NCBI GenBank assembly: GCA_022606425.2
Contig: JAHDVF020001325.1
Coordinates: 1,922,001-1,986,000, forward strand
Reading direction: 5' to 3'
Length of the DNA stretch: 64,000 bases
Origin: Lepidostoma basale
Lineage: Eukaryota > Arthropoda > Insecta > Trichoptera > Lepidostomatidae
Shown: positions 41,506-52,749 of the stretch, one piece after another
Layout: each line of letters starts with the position of its first letter
How positions within the stretch are numbered: the stretch's first letter is position 1
Notes under the pieces: generated by a model
The model's database searches: none
Seen by the model: the letters and a program-made list of their open reading frames with translations, nothing else
Told to the model about the DNA's origin: nothing
Translations under genes and position numbers: made by a program

Positions 41506-42055
41506 ACTAACTAACTAATCATCACGCCGTCTCCCCGAAAGGGTGGACAGAAAGAATGAACCGTCACACTTTAACCGATGCGGCGCTCCATTCTTCTCTT
41601 TTCGCCTCGCGGGAGACGCGGTGTGATGGGTTGAGAACCTCATCGCCACCAATAATATAAAATACAATGATATAAAATAACACAATAAAAATAATTTAAC
41701 ACAATGTTTTTTTTAGATGGTGCACATATTGTCTATTTAATTTATATTCCACGTATCCACCGTTTTTAAATTAGCAAGAACACCAGCAAGAACTTAAAAA
41801 TAATATTGAAGAAATTATTCAAATTGTCATTGGAACAAATGAAAATTTTATTTTTACTCAAAATTCTTTATATAAACGAAAATCTTGTATAATTTTAACA
41901 TAAAAAAACAGTACAAACGTATTACGTGTCACAATTAACTATTATAAAGTGCGGCAACAATCAAATTGACCAAAACAATTCACTTATACACGAAATATCT
42001 CCAAATTTACGGGAGAACCACATGAACCAAACCAAATTTTCAAAAGCAGAACTGT
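41506..42055 (-). mobile_element. N element, second long copy
   Basis: The plus strand starts with ctaactaactaactaatcatc (GTTA tail reversed), the shared A/N terminus and the GC-rich N segment (minus the last bases of the cctattgg block). It then follows the 5' body to ttttcaaaagcagaa. It has an internal deletion relative to 28770-29546 but the same 5' end. Confidence 0.8.
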
Positions 42056-42059
42056 AATT

Positions 42060-42490
42060 GAATTATTTAAATTATATATTATATTTTATCATTAAGTATA
42101 CATTCTGATATTCTGATATTAACAGGCTGTTCTTTAACATAGTTTGTACTTTTTAGGACACTAACTGTTTGTTTAAGTATCCTAAAATTTGTATCCTAAT
42201 AGTTTGTCAATTCTATGATACGACAGGTGACGTATCTTACACGAAGCTTGTTATGAATTATTGGGTTATGGAACACATTCTTTAGATAACTCTTGTGCAT
42301 AAATTGTTTAACTGATTTTGGTTCTAGTATACTCAGGAATATATTTTCAAAAAAGTAGATCTCTTGCTGCCTTTTCAGAGTTAATTTCTACGAATCTATG
42401 CCATATGTCACCACTGGCTTTCTATGGTGTTCGCATTCAATGTAAAAGTAATGAAACAGTTTTGAGTATATTTTATATAGATATTTTTTA
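42060..42490. other. AT-rich sequence without recognised features
   Basis: A short tandem ttctgatattctgata lies at 42110-42122. Nothing else is recognised. Confidence 0.5.
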
Positions 42491-42494
42491 TTAA

Positions 42495-42592
42495 ATATAA
42501 CTAACTAACTAACCATCATGCCATTTCCCCGGAGGGGTAGGCAGAGAGGATGGATCGCCAGAATGCTCTGTACTACTCTGTACTGCTTAATT
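42495..42592 (-). mobile_element. Family A 3' terminus fragment
   Basis: ctaactaactaaccatcatgccat and ccggaggggtaggcagag are the reversed tail and ORF end of family A. The copy is 5' truncated after about 30 codons. Confidence 0.75.
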
Positions 42593-42594
42593 AA

Positions 42595-43200
42595 ATATAA
42601 TACGTATTTTTATGGCTATGTAAAGAATGTCTCAAAATTTGGACCAACTGTTATTTGTTAGGCTTCAATACAACAAAAAACACTCAACTCCGGAAATTGC
42701 AGTTAACATTTTTATAAATCGATACTTTATTGGGATAATAATGCATATTGTCAAATTTTATACATTAATACTGTTTTGCGAGTATTGATTGACCATTGCA
42801 CAGAGCACGACATTTTGACTTTTGTCTGAAATCGCACGACTTTCCGTTCACTTTCGTTCCTCTTGCGACCGACCAAGAAATTGATTGATTCGCTCATTTT
42901 TTAAAAATACAATTCCGCCGCATTGCCCAATGGCAACTGAGGTGCTCGTTGCTTAAAAAAGGAATGCTATTTTGTTTCGGAAACTCGGATATTTTAAGCT
43001 TCACGTGATCGGTCACAGGTCAACTTGCATACGAATTAGTACCCTTCAGATTAATACGTGATTCTTTACTTGCATCCGAATGTACAATATTTCACATTCA
43101 TTATTTTGGTCCGTGCGGGCCCAAAAATTCATTTGTAACCTTTAATGTTTAAAAGTGAAGTCAGTTAAAATATCAATCTGATATTCTAACAGTGGTAACT
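42595..43200. other. Unique sequence, moderately GC-richer centre
   Basis: 42780-43080 has balanced composition and no repeat relatives. No coding frame is recognised. Confidence 0.4.
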
Positions 43201-43204
43201 ATTA

Positions 43205-43700
43205 TAATCAGAAAATTTTCTTCTTCTTCTTCTTCTTCTTCAAGTGCCCTGTCGAATACCCCCAACGTTGGCGATCACCTCGGCGAACCTGTCCCTGTCC
43301 TGCGCCACTCGGAACAGCTCCTCCACACTTCGGATGCCGGTCCACTCTCTCACGTTTCGCAGCCAGGACATTTGTCTCCTTCCGGGCCCTCGGCGTCCCT
43401 CAATTTTCCCCTTCAATATCAGTTGGAGAAGGTGGTACTTTTTCCCAAGCAGTATATGACCCAGATGTGAAATCTTTCGAACCTTGATAGTTGATAACAA
43501 TTCCCTGTCAACTCTAGCTCGCCTCGGGACTTCGGTATTGGTAACCATGTCTGTCCAGGGAACTCTGAGCATTCGGCGATGGAGACACATTTCAAATGCT
43601 TCCAGTCTGTTCATTGAGTTAACTTTCAAGGTCCAAGTTTCACACCCGTACAAAAAAACAGACCGCACATAGCATTTGATCATTCTCTGGCGGAGTTTCA
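43205..43700 (-). mobile_element. RTE-like LINE family B, best-preserved copy
   Basis: On the minus strand a frame of about 150 element codons encodes LRQRMIKCYVRSVFLYGCET, WTLKVNSMNRLEAFEMCLHR, RMLRVPWTDMVTNTEVPRRA, VRKISHLGHILLGKKYHLLQ, EGRRGPGRRQMSWLRNVREW and ELFRVAQDRDRFAEVIANVG, then a stop and a (GAA)n tail (cttcttcttcttcttcttc on the plus strand). The order matches the segment after the RT domain in RTE-type proteins. The open frame continues by chance into the neighbouring N element to 43848, producing an artificial 202-codon fusion. Confidence 0.88.
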
Positions 43701-44108
43701 AGTTATTTTTATATTTCTTCAATATTATTTTAAAGTTCTTGCTGGTGTTGGTTTGTTTTAAGTGCCTAATTACTGCTAATAAAAAAAAACTGTGGATACG
43801 TGAAACATAAATTAAATAGACAATATGTGCACCATCTAAAAATAACATATGTGTTAAATAATTTTTATTTTGTTATTTTATTTTATAGCATTGTATTTTA
43901 TATTATTTGTTTTAGATTTTTTGTGGATGTTGGACGATCGAAGTGTGCGCGGGAGATGCCTATTGGTGGCGATTAGGTTCGCGACCCATCACACCGTGCT
44001 CCCGCGGGGCGAAAAGAGAAGGATGGAGGGCCGCATCGGTTAAAGTGTGATAGTCCATTCTTTCTGCCTACCCCTTCGGGGAGACGGCGTGATGGTTAGT
44101 TAGTTAGT
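43700..44108 (+). mobile_element. N element, 5' truncated, abutting family B and family E
   Basis: It starts in the middle of the N 5' body (tttcttcaatattattttaaag), includes the GC-rich segment and the A-type terminus, and ends in GTTAGTTAGTTAGTT. Its 5' edge coincides with the 5' truncation point of the family B copy on the opposite strand, and its tail touches the GAA tail of the family E copy. Confidence 0.82.
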
Positions 44109-44109
44109 T

Positions 44110-44440
44110 TTTTCTTCTTCTTCCTTGCTATATACCTATGTGGTATGTTCTCTATATGGTTGCATCTCTTGTGAGGTGGATTCCTAGCTCTACTTCCATC
44201 TTTCAGGAGGTGTTCCACGAGGATGAGTTCGATCCGTGAGACTGATTATGTAGTGCAATATACTAGAATTTGGTGGTGTCCTTTCTTCTGACTGTAACAG
44301 TCCCTCCTTCGCTGTCCTATGTATTTTTTTTTGTCTCGAGGGTATGCTCCTCCTGTGAGGTGCATTCCCAGCTGTCTTTTCGTCTTTTAGGAGGTCTTCC
44401 ATGAGGACCAGTTCCGTGAGGGTGATTACTTAACCTCATA
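44110..44440 (-). mobile_element. Family E copy with a duplicated terminus
   Basis: The minus strand reads the E terminus (PRGTPPERWKxSxE..SQE) twice, once at 44110-44310 with a GAA tail and once at 44330-44440. The second is a partial repeat of the KDSWECTSQE and RPPKR-like blocks, with stops. This looks like two truncated insertions or a local duplication. Confidence 0.7.
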
Positions 44441-44444
44441 TACG

Positions 44445-45475
44445 AGTATATCTTATAAGTATAATATAAAAGCAAAATATTACCGATTAACCATTTAACA
44501 AAATATCATACGAGTATAGCCCCTTTGTCAAAATTGCTATGTGGATGGTCTGCGACATCCTGTTGGGCTTACGTTTATAGCCCTTTTATGTATAATATAT
44601 AATACTCATGCGCATATGCACATATCCTTTCGTAAACATTTTTTTTTAAACTTTGTTCGTAACATTTTGGACATCAAAATTTGATCGACACTTTGTCCAT
44701 TTTATAATTTTCAAGTACTTCCTTAATTTCACATTTCATTCATGAATACATTCTTTGTGAGTTTAAATAACTTATTATCCATTTATTCCATATGCCTATA
44801 TTTATATCATTTTTCCATTTTCTTATTTTATCAGAGTTAAAATCAGAGTTAGAAATTACATCGATTAACGTATTCAATCAGCTTCCTATCAAACGATCTC
44901 TTTAAAAAAATACAAGTTTGATGAAATCCTAATGTCGGGGTCACGAAAAGCAATTATTGGAAATATTATATCCGATTCGATAATCCTTAGATTATTCCAG
45001 GCAAACGATTCCAAAATATCGCGAAATTATGGCACCAACACAACACAAGATAAGCTTTTTTATTAATTAAACTCAATTTTATTTCTTCATCTTTTGCAAT
45101 CGTTTCAGCTCCGTTGGAGGCAAAATATAAACTTACGTAGAAAGTCAAGGCTTCGGTACCTACCAACCAAAATAATATATTTGAACATGTTCTAATTTGT
45201 GACTGTTAATAAATTAATACTGGCAACTCCGAAATATCCGCTAGTTGCTAATTAGTTAGTGTTACAGTCGGCTACATTACCGAATGAACAACACGACCGA
45301 TCAAAACCAAAACAGTTCTAATAATTAAGTTTATACTAATAGCAAAATACTTCACCACAACACTACATCATTTCTATTTTAAATAAATGTAATGAAAACA
45401 AATGTGGTTAGAATATTCGTTCCATATTTTGGAATACAAATATTTTGAAATCTCATATTGATCCATCGTGTTTTA
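44445..45475. other. AT-rich sequence without recognised features
   Basis: About 1 kb with no repeats shared with the rest of the window and no gene-like frame. Confidence 0.5.
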
Positions 45476-45479
45476 TACT

Positions 45480-45900
45480 GTATAACATCCAAAGCATGGT
45501 AAGGATATACAAGACCTGTGTCCACAATGATCTACGCCATTAAATCCAGAGACGACACCTGTCAAAACCTCAATCGAATCAGTAAAATGAAGACATTCAG
45601 AAGCATTGCTGGCAAAACCCTTTGTGAAACACTAATATCCAAAGGTTATGCGAAGTTGAGGATATTGTAAGATGGAAATGGCAGAGAAGTAGGTTCTAGA
45701 ATGAACATGTGACCAGAATGGCATTTTCGAAGGCTGTAAGAGTAGTAAAGAATGGTTTACCTCAAGCAAGCAGACCTTATGAACCACCTCCAAAAAGATG
45801 GAATGACAACTGCCACTCCACTATTCAAGAAGGAACTTGACGCATGGAATAACAGGCCGAAAAGGCTAATTCTAGAAGTAGAAAACTAAAGATATCTGTA
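45480..45900 (+). mobile_element. RTE-like LINE fragment of the C/E type
   Basis: Frames give RIYKTCVHNDLRH, MKTFRSIAGKTLCET, EVEDIVRWKWQRSRF and RPYEPPPKRWNDNCHSTIQE. These are the C/E-type blocks with more divergence and several frameshifts. It is the most decayed member and lacks a clear tail. Confidence 0.65.
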
Positions 45901-45974
45901 TACTACAAAAATGAATAATAAAAAAACGACTAATTAATTCGTAACATTGTTTAAAAATTATGAAGTAATTATGT

Positions 45975-46290
45975 AACTTACTAACTAACTAACGACCATG
46001 CTATTTTCCCGAAGGGGTAGGTGGAAAGAATTGACACTGTTCTTTCTTGACATACTTGCTACTTGATTCCTAACATTTGTATATCGTGTCAAGCACGCAC
46101 GTCAATTTCTTGGACTTTTCGCGTGGCCTACATTTAATAATTAATTGATTTGATCGTGTCACGGTTTTCTGGATCTTCCTTTATTTCTAGTTCCGTTTGC
46201 GTCGTTTACGTATTATACTTTCTTAATTGATTCTTTCCTTATATTTATGTATTATTTAATGATTCGGATGGATATTTGTTTATATATTTT
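45975..46290 (-). mobile_element. Family A1 copy, 5' truncated
   Basis: The plus strand starts acttactaactaactaacgac (tail reversed) and continues through decayed NRRACLTRYTNV- and RNKGRSRKP-type codons to about 46290. Confidence 0.72.
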
Positions 46291-46294
46291 TGAA

Positions 46295-47000
46295 GTCATC
46301 CGCTACTGGCTAAACAGGGCGTGTCCCAATCACAATTTTTGACACATACGAAATTATTTATTGCGAACTTATACTTTACGATGGTGCCAACTTGTAAACT
46401 CGCGACGCACTTACGTGGATTGTTAAGAATTAGCCGGTCATAAGTCAAATTTCAAAATCGATGTTAAAAATACCAAAAAAATCCTAGATCCAAAGAAATG
46501 TCCCAGTAACAATAATTGACCATCCCCAACCACGAACCTTTGACCGTGTGCGCGCGCAGGTGGTTGAAACTTGTCCGCCTAACGAAGTGCACGTCGTCAT
46601 TGTTCTTAGCGCTCTCAGTGTAAACATTAAACAAGGAGAATTTTGCTTTGTCCACCTAATATTTCGAAGTTATCGTTATGGATTCGAATAATTCATGTAA
46701 TAATCAATATTTGTTGATGTGTTTAACATACTTTAAAAGTTATTTTATATTATTTGTAGAACTTCAAAAAAAGGTGGTCTAGTAATGAAATTTTTACTTA
46801 ATTTTCAAGTTTACAAGATATTTTGTTATATTATCGCGTCTTATCGCGTAATGTTTGTTCCTGTACTGTATACTTATTATATTTGACTAATTAATGACAT
46901 AAAATTTGGCTGCGGATAGTTGCGGTTGACCAAATTACAGTTATTTTTTTTAAAAGGATGACATCACTTTTTTTTAACAACTTTTTCTTAAAATGTAATA
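46295..47000. other. Unique sequence upstream of the decayed gene
   Basis: A short ATG-started frame of about 34 codons at 46679 (MDSNNSCNNQYLLM...) might be an upstream exon of the gene remnant, but no donor of good quality is seen. Confidence 0.3.
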
Positions 47001-47004
47001 AAGT

Positions 47005-47885
47005 GTGATTTTCTCAATTTTAGGTATATCTGGTACATCGGGTACAAAAACCGTAAGCTGTAAATATCTTTACGATCAAATGCAGCAGCAAGATTTACCT
47101 AATTTAGATGAAAAAATTAAATATCTAAAAAATCACCTATTGTCCTGTTGTGGTGACACTCCAGATAATCTAAGCAGTTTCAAACAAAGATTTGCATATT
47201 TCAAAACATCAATGAAAGAAAAATGGTCGAAAGCCCATAGAAAAAAAGCAAGGTTTCTTAAAACTAATGAAAAGTGGTTAGGAGGAACATTTGAACTTTC
47301 AGCAAACAAGCAAATTCGACCAGGTTGGCCTTCTAAAGCATTTGAAGATTCTAGTGAGAAGACTAAAAGAAGAAAAAAAACGGAGGAAACACCTTATTCA
47401 CTTAATAAAGAAGTAATCGTTCATGCAGCGCAAACAACATTACAGGCTCGAGGAAAAGGGGATGCTTCGAAAATACTACGGGAAATATAACGATTTGATG
47501 AATATGCCATGGCAACTGCGAAATTGTATGTCGAGTTATATAGTTGGCACCCAATGTCTCCGACCTTGCATTAAATATTGATTCATGGTGCAGCTGTAAT
47601 TGAAAATGACTTATTACCCATAGGACAGTTGTCGGAAGAGGCAGCAGAAGCCAGAAATAAGCACTTTCGATTATATCGCGAAAACTACGCAAGAAAGTTC
47701 TCGAGAGAGGAATGCAACCTTGATATATATAATAGATTATTATCGAGTTCAGATCCACTATTAAGTAGCATGAAACAAACAAAAATAAAACGATAAAACC
47801 AGGTTAATTTTGCCCTGAAACAATGAATATGTCACTACCAGCTGTACCGAATACCGAATCCGATATTTCAGACATGGATTAAAAT
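47005..47885 (+). pseudogene. Decayed, internally shortened invertebrate gene copy
   Basis: From the acceptor-like tttctcaattttag ending at 47023, one frame runs to 47792 with two in-frame stops (TAA at 47488 and 47571). Segment 1 includes DQMQQQDLPNLDEKIKYLKN, KQRFAYFKTSMKEKWSKAHR, RPGWPSKAFEDSSEKTKRRK and IVHAAQTTLQARGKGDASKI. Segment 2 includes ILIHGAAVIENDLLPIGQLS, EEAAEARNKHFRLYRENYAR and NLDIYNRLLSSSDPLLSSMK. From memory both segments resemble a multi-copy, uncharacterised protein family of arthropods and cnidarians, in which they are separated by a longer middle part that is missing here. A shifted frame then gives an acidic end (NTESDISDMD, stop), and AATAAA occurs at 47977. It is probably a processed or mobile-derived pseudogene; its function is unknown. 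Confidence 0.55.
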
Positions 47886-47889
47886 TTGT

Positions 47890-48420
47890 CCATAAATGTA
47901 TGAACATATTTAAAATACTTATTTGCACCAAAATTATTAATCTGTAACTAGATTTTTTTTTGTTTGTAAAATTTGTAATAAAAAAAAAATTTTCCTCGAG
48001 ATTTAGTATTTTTTTATATTTTTGGCTGGGAAAAATTTTTTTTTTTACTAAGGACAATTTTTTACGATAATATTTATGATTTGAAGTCAAAATACACCGT
48101 AAAATAATTTTGACCGCCTAAATCATTCAAATCCACCTATGTGCGACGGCTCTTACTGTTTATAAGTAGATATTATTCGATTTTGCTCTGATGTAGCTCA
48201 GTACCGCGATTCTTGCGTAGGCTTTTTTCTTCCTTATCACTTGTAGTGTTTTGTTTTTAATCGGCGATGACAGCTCCTGTTCATAGTAACGTGATGTATT
48301 ACTGTGAATACAATTTGAGACGCTAAATATTAACCAGTATGAAACATCTTGTGCTCCTCCACAGGCGCAACTTTTGTTTACAAGCAGCTTTTATTATTTT
48401 TTAGATAAAGGAAATAATCG
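47890..48420. other. AT-rich 3' flank of the decayed gene
   Basis: Long A and T runs (47952-48050) follow the AATAAA. No other feature is recognised. Confidence 0.45.
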
Positions 48421-48424
48421 TCTT

Positions 48425-48492
48425 AAAGTAGTTCATTTGCATCATCAGCCTGTATCCGTCCACTCCTGAACGTAGGCCTCCTCTGTAATAAG
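48425..48492 (-). mobile_element. RTE-like LINE 3' end of the common lepidopteran type
   Basis: The plus strand catcatcagcctgtatccgtcc, then actcctgaacgtaggcctcctc, is the reverse of the terminus ending QEWTDTG with a GATGATG tail, as I recall it from lepidopteran genomes. It is related to family D (AFVQEWTGIG). Confidence 0.6.
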
Positions 48493-48689
48493 TAGTTAAT
48501 TATGTTAAATAGTTTGAATTCTGAATTTTAAAATATTCAATGCCCGTCTAGGGTTTTAGTTTCTTTGATAGAAACACTTATCTTTTCAAGCAAACTATAA
48601 TACTTTGTCAGTTTAAAAAAAAATGGAAGCAGGTATCATTGTTGTCAAATAGTAGTTTATTTTATTGAGGAAATGTCAAACATTCAAAA

Positions 48690-49050
48690 TCTATTATTAT
48701 CTTTATCTTCTTCTGCTTTATTTAGGACTGTGTCCTGTTATTACCCGGAGCCTGTTCCTGGGATGCAGATGTCCAACTGTCTCGCCATCTTTTAGGTGGT
48801 CTTCCTGCAGGTCGATTTCCTGTTGGTACCTTTATTTGCGGCTATATTTATCACTCTTTCAGAACATGCTCTTTCCACATGATCTCTCCAGTAGGGTCTT
48901 CTCAGTCTTCCCCATCGCACGACATCTTCTATATTATTATTATTATTATCTTTCTTATTTCAGAATTTCTTATTCTGGTGTCAGCTCTTGTTTCTATTCC
49001 ACATGTCAATATAGGACGTATGCATGTCTTGTAGATTCGAATCTATTATT
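48690..49050 (-). mobile_element. RTE-like LINE fragment of the C/E type
   Basis: The minus strand reads RRPTGEIMWKEHVLKE*, NRPAGRPPKRWRDSWTSASQ-like codons and EDVVRWGRLRRPYW, interrupted by (TTA)n at 48938-48955. Codons for RPILTCGIETRADTRIRNS-type sequence follow at the 5' side. Confidence 0.65.
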
Positions 49051-49111
49051 ATAAGTAATATAAAATATTTATTATATATTCCGAAAATCATTGCATATTA
49101 CAATACAATAA

Positions 49112-49322
49112 TTATTTTGTTGTACAGCTTTATACATCATTACAGCGTGAGCTAAATCGTTGAAAAGAGAGAAATAATATAGCTATTATGTTGATCCCCA
49201 TCACATGTGATAGGTAATCTATCGCCATTTTATTGTCACGTGAATTCTACATCAGAACGAAGATAGTGTGACAATAACACTGTCATCGTCGGAAATCATA
49301 GCTGTTGCCACTCTGATATGCA
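49112..49322 (-). mobile_element. tRNA-derived SINE, decayed head
   Basis: The body sequences tcacatgtgataggtaatct, ccattttattgtcacgtgaat and gtgtgacaataacactg match the copy at 27.4 kb. The tRNA-like head is scrambled beyond tcgtcggaaatcatagct. The tail side is ttattttgttgt. Confidence 0.78.
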
Positions 49323-49679
49323 TTAAAAATAATACATATTATTTTATTATATTTTGAAATGCGTAAAGTTTTCACAATTATGCGTTCTGTTTACATATCG
49401 ATTCAAAGGGATCATTTGATTTCAGTTACGCTCCTGATCATGTGGTCGGGTAGTTAGCTGTTACATAATAATTAATGACTTTAAAATGTAAATTGGATAC
49501 ACTTGGCTTAGTAGCATAGGCATTACAGCTTGAATCATACATCATCGTGTAAAAACTTTTTTATTCGAAGTAAATTATCGCCACTTCCCAACATAACAAT
49601 ATCTGTGTTATTGCTGTAAAGTAATAAGAAATCAAATGCCGCTAACTCGCTTCTTTAATTAATCTACCAAAAAACAAAA

Positions 49680-49755
49680 AAATGACAATTTACATCTTCG
49701 TCTTCAAAAAACAATTTACAACTTCGTCTCTATTAAGATACAATTAATCCTTAAA
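49680..49755 (+). mobile_element. T-family right ends, two in tandem
   Basis: acaatttacatcttcgtct is followed immediately by a second caatttacaacttcgtctctatt with gatacaattaatcctt, so two T-element termini lie side by side. The rest of each element is missing. Confidence 0.6.
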
Positions 49756-49756
49756 A

Positions 49757-49822
49757 ATGATTAACCCGCAATGGGTAAAATCCAGTATTTGTTTACAAGT
49801 ATTTATATACATTCAAAAACAA
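49757..49822 (+). repeat. Sequence shared with the flank of another T element
   Basis: taacccgcaatgggtaaaat and acaagtatttatatacattc recur at 55562-55621, again directly beyond a T-family end. Confidence 0.75.
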
Positions 49823-49912
49823 AATCTTCTTTTAATTTGGAAGGAGAATATTAAACACTGCATGATCCAGTCAATTTACGAAATATTTCCACAAAATATA
49901 AATATTATCCAC

Positions 49913-49938
49913 AACATGTTTCGTCATCCATCGTCAGG
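49913..49938 (-). ncRNA. Hammerhead-like motif with minimal stem II
   Basis: The minus strand reads CTGACGA (49937-49931), T, a short GGATGAC in place of a full stem II, then GAAACATGTT. Core segments are intact but stem II would have at most one or two pairs. Confidence 0.4.
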
Positions 49939-49944
49939 AGGTCA

Positions 49945-51125
49945 CATCAGAAAGATATGGTGGGAAATATTTTTATTTTATATAAATATTTAATAAATTA
50001 AGTAGATATTACCGTGTTTAATTTTAAATATTTTTTCTCGTTTTAAATTTATGATGAAAATCCGTTTTGTGTTGTAATGAGATGAACACATAAATCATAT
50101 CTTATATTTTGCAAATGTAAAATAATGGAATTACCGTTCGTTTTTAACTTTGCTTTAATATTTTTTTCGTTCTTTTCCTGCTAACTGTAATGAACCAATT
50201 GAATGTAAATTTCGACAACTTTCTGGCCTAATTGAAGAATTAACATAGGATTTCAAGGTAGAAGATTCGATTGAAGATTTAAGGTATTATTCACGTGCGT
50301 CACAAGTAGCTCGTTGATTCCCACCATTTTGGGTTGTGCATGTAACGCGATTATTATAAAACTTAACATCGATGTTCTGATAACTATTTTAATTGCACAC
50401 ATTACACAAAGTCAGTTCTCAAACCTTCCGAATCACACCGGATTGTAATGACTGCACTGATTGGATTCCAAGTTGTGAGTTTAATTTATATCTCTGTGAT
50501 TACGAGAATTTACATACTGAATTGGTAATAGTTGAAGTTTTTCTCGTAGACTTCCTTTACACACCCTCGGGTCATTAGTATAGAAATGGTCTTCTTTAAT
50601 ATCTGTCCATCCGCTTTTAAATGTGTATTAATAATAATTGCGGCTATATTCTTACCAGTCATTACAAGGACATAATTCAATAGAGATTATAATCTCAATT
50701 AAGTACTCTTGCAAACTATGAAGTACTTATTCCGTAGTAAAACCGATGAAATTAAATTTTTATTCATATTACATTACTTATCGATAAGCCAACACATAAA
50801 ATTATTTACTTGATTTTTTCAAGGCATACTATAAACTACTCATTAATTTTACAAATCTCATTTGAGATTATAACAATCTATGTGTTTATTTGTTCCTTGA
50901 ATAAAAATATAGAACTTTACATTTAATTATTAATTTATATAAAAAACATCTCTTTTATAGATATTTAATTATATTTTATAGAAATTCTGTCATACATTGT
51001 TTTATACGCATCTGTCTAAGTCATAGATTACCAACCTTTTCTGAACCAACGCTCCATTTAAATAAAATAAATATATATTCTATCGTCCCATCTTCGATAA
51101 TAGTTAATTCAAATATTAAAATATG
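49945..51125. other. AT-rich sequence without recognised features
   Basis: About 1.2 kb with no repeats shared with other positions and no gene-like frame. Confidence 0.5.
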
Positions 51126-51129
51126 GTTA

Positions 51130-51600
51130 TAACTAACTAATTAACGAACCATCACGACATCTCCCCGCAGGGGTAGGCAGAAAGAATGGGCCATCACACT
51201 GTTCTGTCCTAACATACTTCTCTCGCTTTCTCTACATTTATACATCGTGTCATGCATGCACGTCGATTTCTCCGACTCCTCACGTGACCGACATTTGATT
51301 GATTTCATCGTGCCACGGTTTCCTCTGCCTTCCTCTATTTCTAGCTCCGTTCACATTGTTTCCATATACCTTCTTCACCATTCTGTCTTCACCAATTCTT
51401 TCCACGTGTCCAAACCATATACACGAACCTTCCATTATCGTGTTTATAACTATTTCATTCGCACCGCTTTCACTACTTATATTTGTATTTGATACTCTTT
51501 CATAAACAGATTTATCACACATTCGTCTTAGAGATCTCATTTCTACTGCATTTATTCTACTTTCATACTTATTTTGCCAGTTCCATGCTTCACTTTCCTA
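51130..51600 (-). mobile_element. Family A1 copy
   Basis: The minus-strand frame 51540-51280 encodes MRSLRRMCDKSVYERVSNTN, SCIWFGHVERIGEDRMVKKV and NGARNRGRQRKPWHDEINQM. The rest of the C-terminus follows in another frame to a GTTAATTAGTTAG tail at 51130. The 5' side continues to GSEAWNWQNKYESRINAV. Confidence 0.82.
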
Positions 51601-51734
51601 CAATTAAAATATAAAAACACAATTGAAATTAAAAAAATTATCAAATGTACCAAAAATGTTTATATTTGTTATTTCTGTGCTAGCATTATGTTACATTATT
51701 ATTAATTAAAATATATACACTAAAGCTATCCTCC

Positions 51735-51815
51735 TGACTGCCTCAACACCCTCTGCGTTTATTCTTCTCTCGTCCTTCTTTTGCTAGTTACGTGCTTCGC
51801 TTCGTAAATAATTAA
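51735..51815 (-). mobile_element. Family A 5'-side fragment
   Basis: The minus strand reads LRSEARN*QKKDERRINAEGV, repeating the 5'-most block of the neighbouring A1 copy about 140 bp further out. Confidence 0.6.
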
Positions 51816-51819
51816 ATTC

Positions 51820-52590
51820 AAACAATTTTGCTATATGCTTAAATTTAGTTTTGTTAAACTTCGGCCTCCACCTGGCTTGGAATAGCGGTATATACCGTGT
51901 CTCTTAATTCCCAAGTGAAATCCTCTCGACCGAGTAGAAATCCGGAGTTTCTCTTGAGTTGAAGCATCCTACGGTTGTGGCATCAAGGACACGTTGAATA
52001 ACACGTGAGCATTCTTTCCTAATTATTTAGCGAACAATTAACGGACTTACTATCACTGTATACATAATAAACGATTTTTGATAAGCTTCGATTGTTGGTT
52101 TTGAAATGGATTTAACCGCTGTGGAGCGAGAATAACCTTGCAGCGAAATATTATTAAATTTACACGCATTATATTGTAGTACAATTTTTGTATTATTGTG
52201 AAGTTTGTAGATATACCAAAAAAACCATAGATATCTAGTCATTTTTTAAAACCCTGATTACATATGTTCCATACATAATGATTCAAAATTATTTTTCTAT
52301 GTAATGATCAATCTTATAACGAATATATTGTGGCTTTTGGTATATATAACAGGAGCTAGCAATTCAGGTATCAAAAAACATAGTAATATTTTGACTATTA
52401 AAAATAAAATAAAATAAAATTTAAATGTTACTAATACACGTGTGAAATTATTGCGAATCTAATAAAAATCGAGAGAGGTAATTGTGTTTTAGATTGAAAA
52501 CTACGAATAAAAACGTCTGTTTGGTGCAGAAGTATAGAGGGTGGTGTATTCATTTGTGGTGGTGCATTGAAAACCCTTGATAATATACGC
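51820..52590. other. Unique sequence without recognised features
   Basis: 51860-52010 is less AT-rich and single-copy here. A minus-strand frame at 52679-52431 has no recognisable domain. Confidence 0.4.
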
Positions 52591-52594
52591 AAGA

Positions 52595-52745
52595 AATTAC
52601 TTACTAAAAGGCGGTCATGTTCGAAGTCGGAACTACTGACGAGCGTGCGCGTTACGGTGTTTGAATGTAGAAGAGGCACGAGAATTTATCCATCTTCTCT
52701 GTCTACTTATCCGGGGAAAGGGCGTGATGATTGATTTGTTAGTTA
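52595..52745 (+). mobile_element. Heavily decayed family A 3' end
   Basis: ggcggtcatgttcgaagtcgg, tttgaatgtagaagaggca and ttatccggggaaagggcgtgatg follow the order of the family A terminus, ending in gatttgttagtta. Confidence 0.55.
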
Positions 52746-52749
52746 TCAT

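Noticed and set aside
43240..43848. 202-codon minus-strand frame as a gene
   Set aside because: Codons beyond 43700 belong to the N element read in reverse; only the first 150 or so from the 3' side are LINE-derived. The fusion is accidental.
47402..47782. 126-codon minus-strand frame
   Set aside because: It is the reverse-strand shadow of the decayed gene at 47005-47885.
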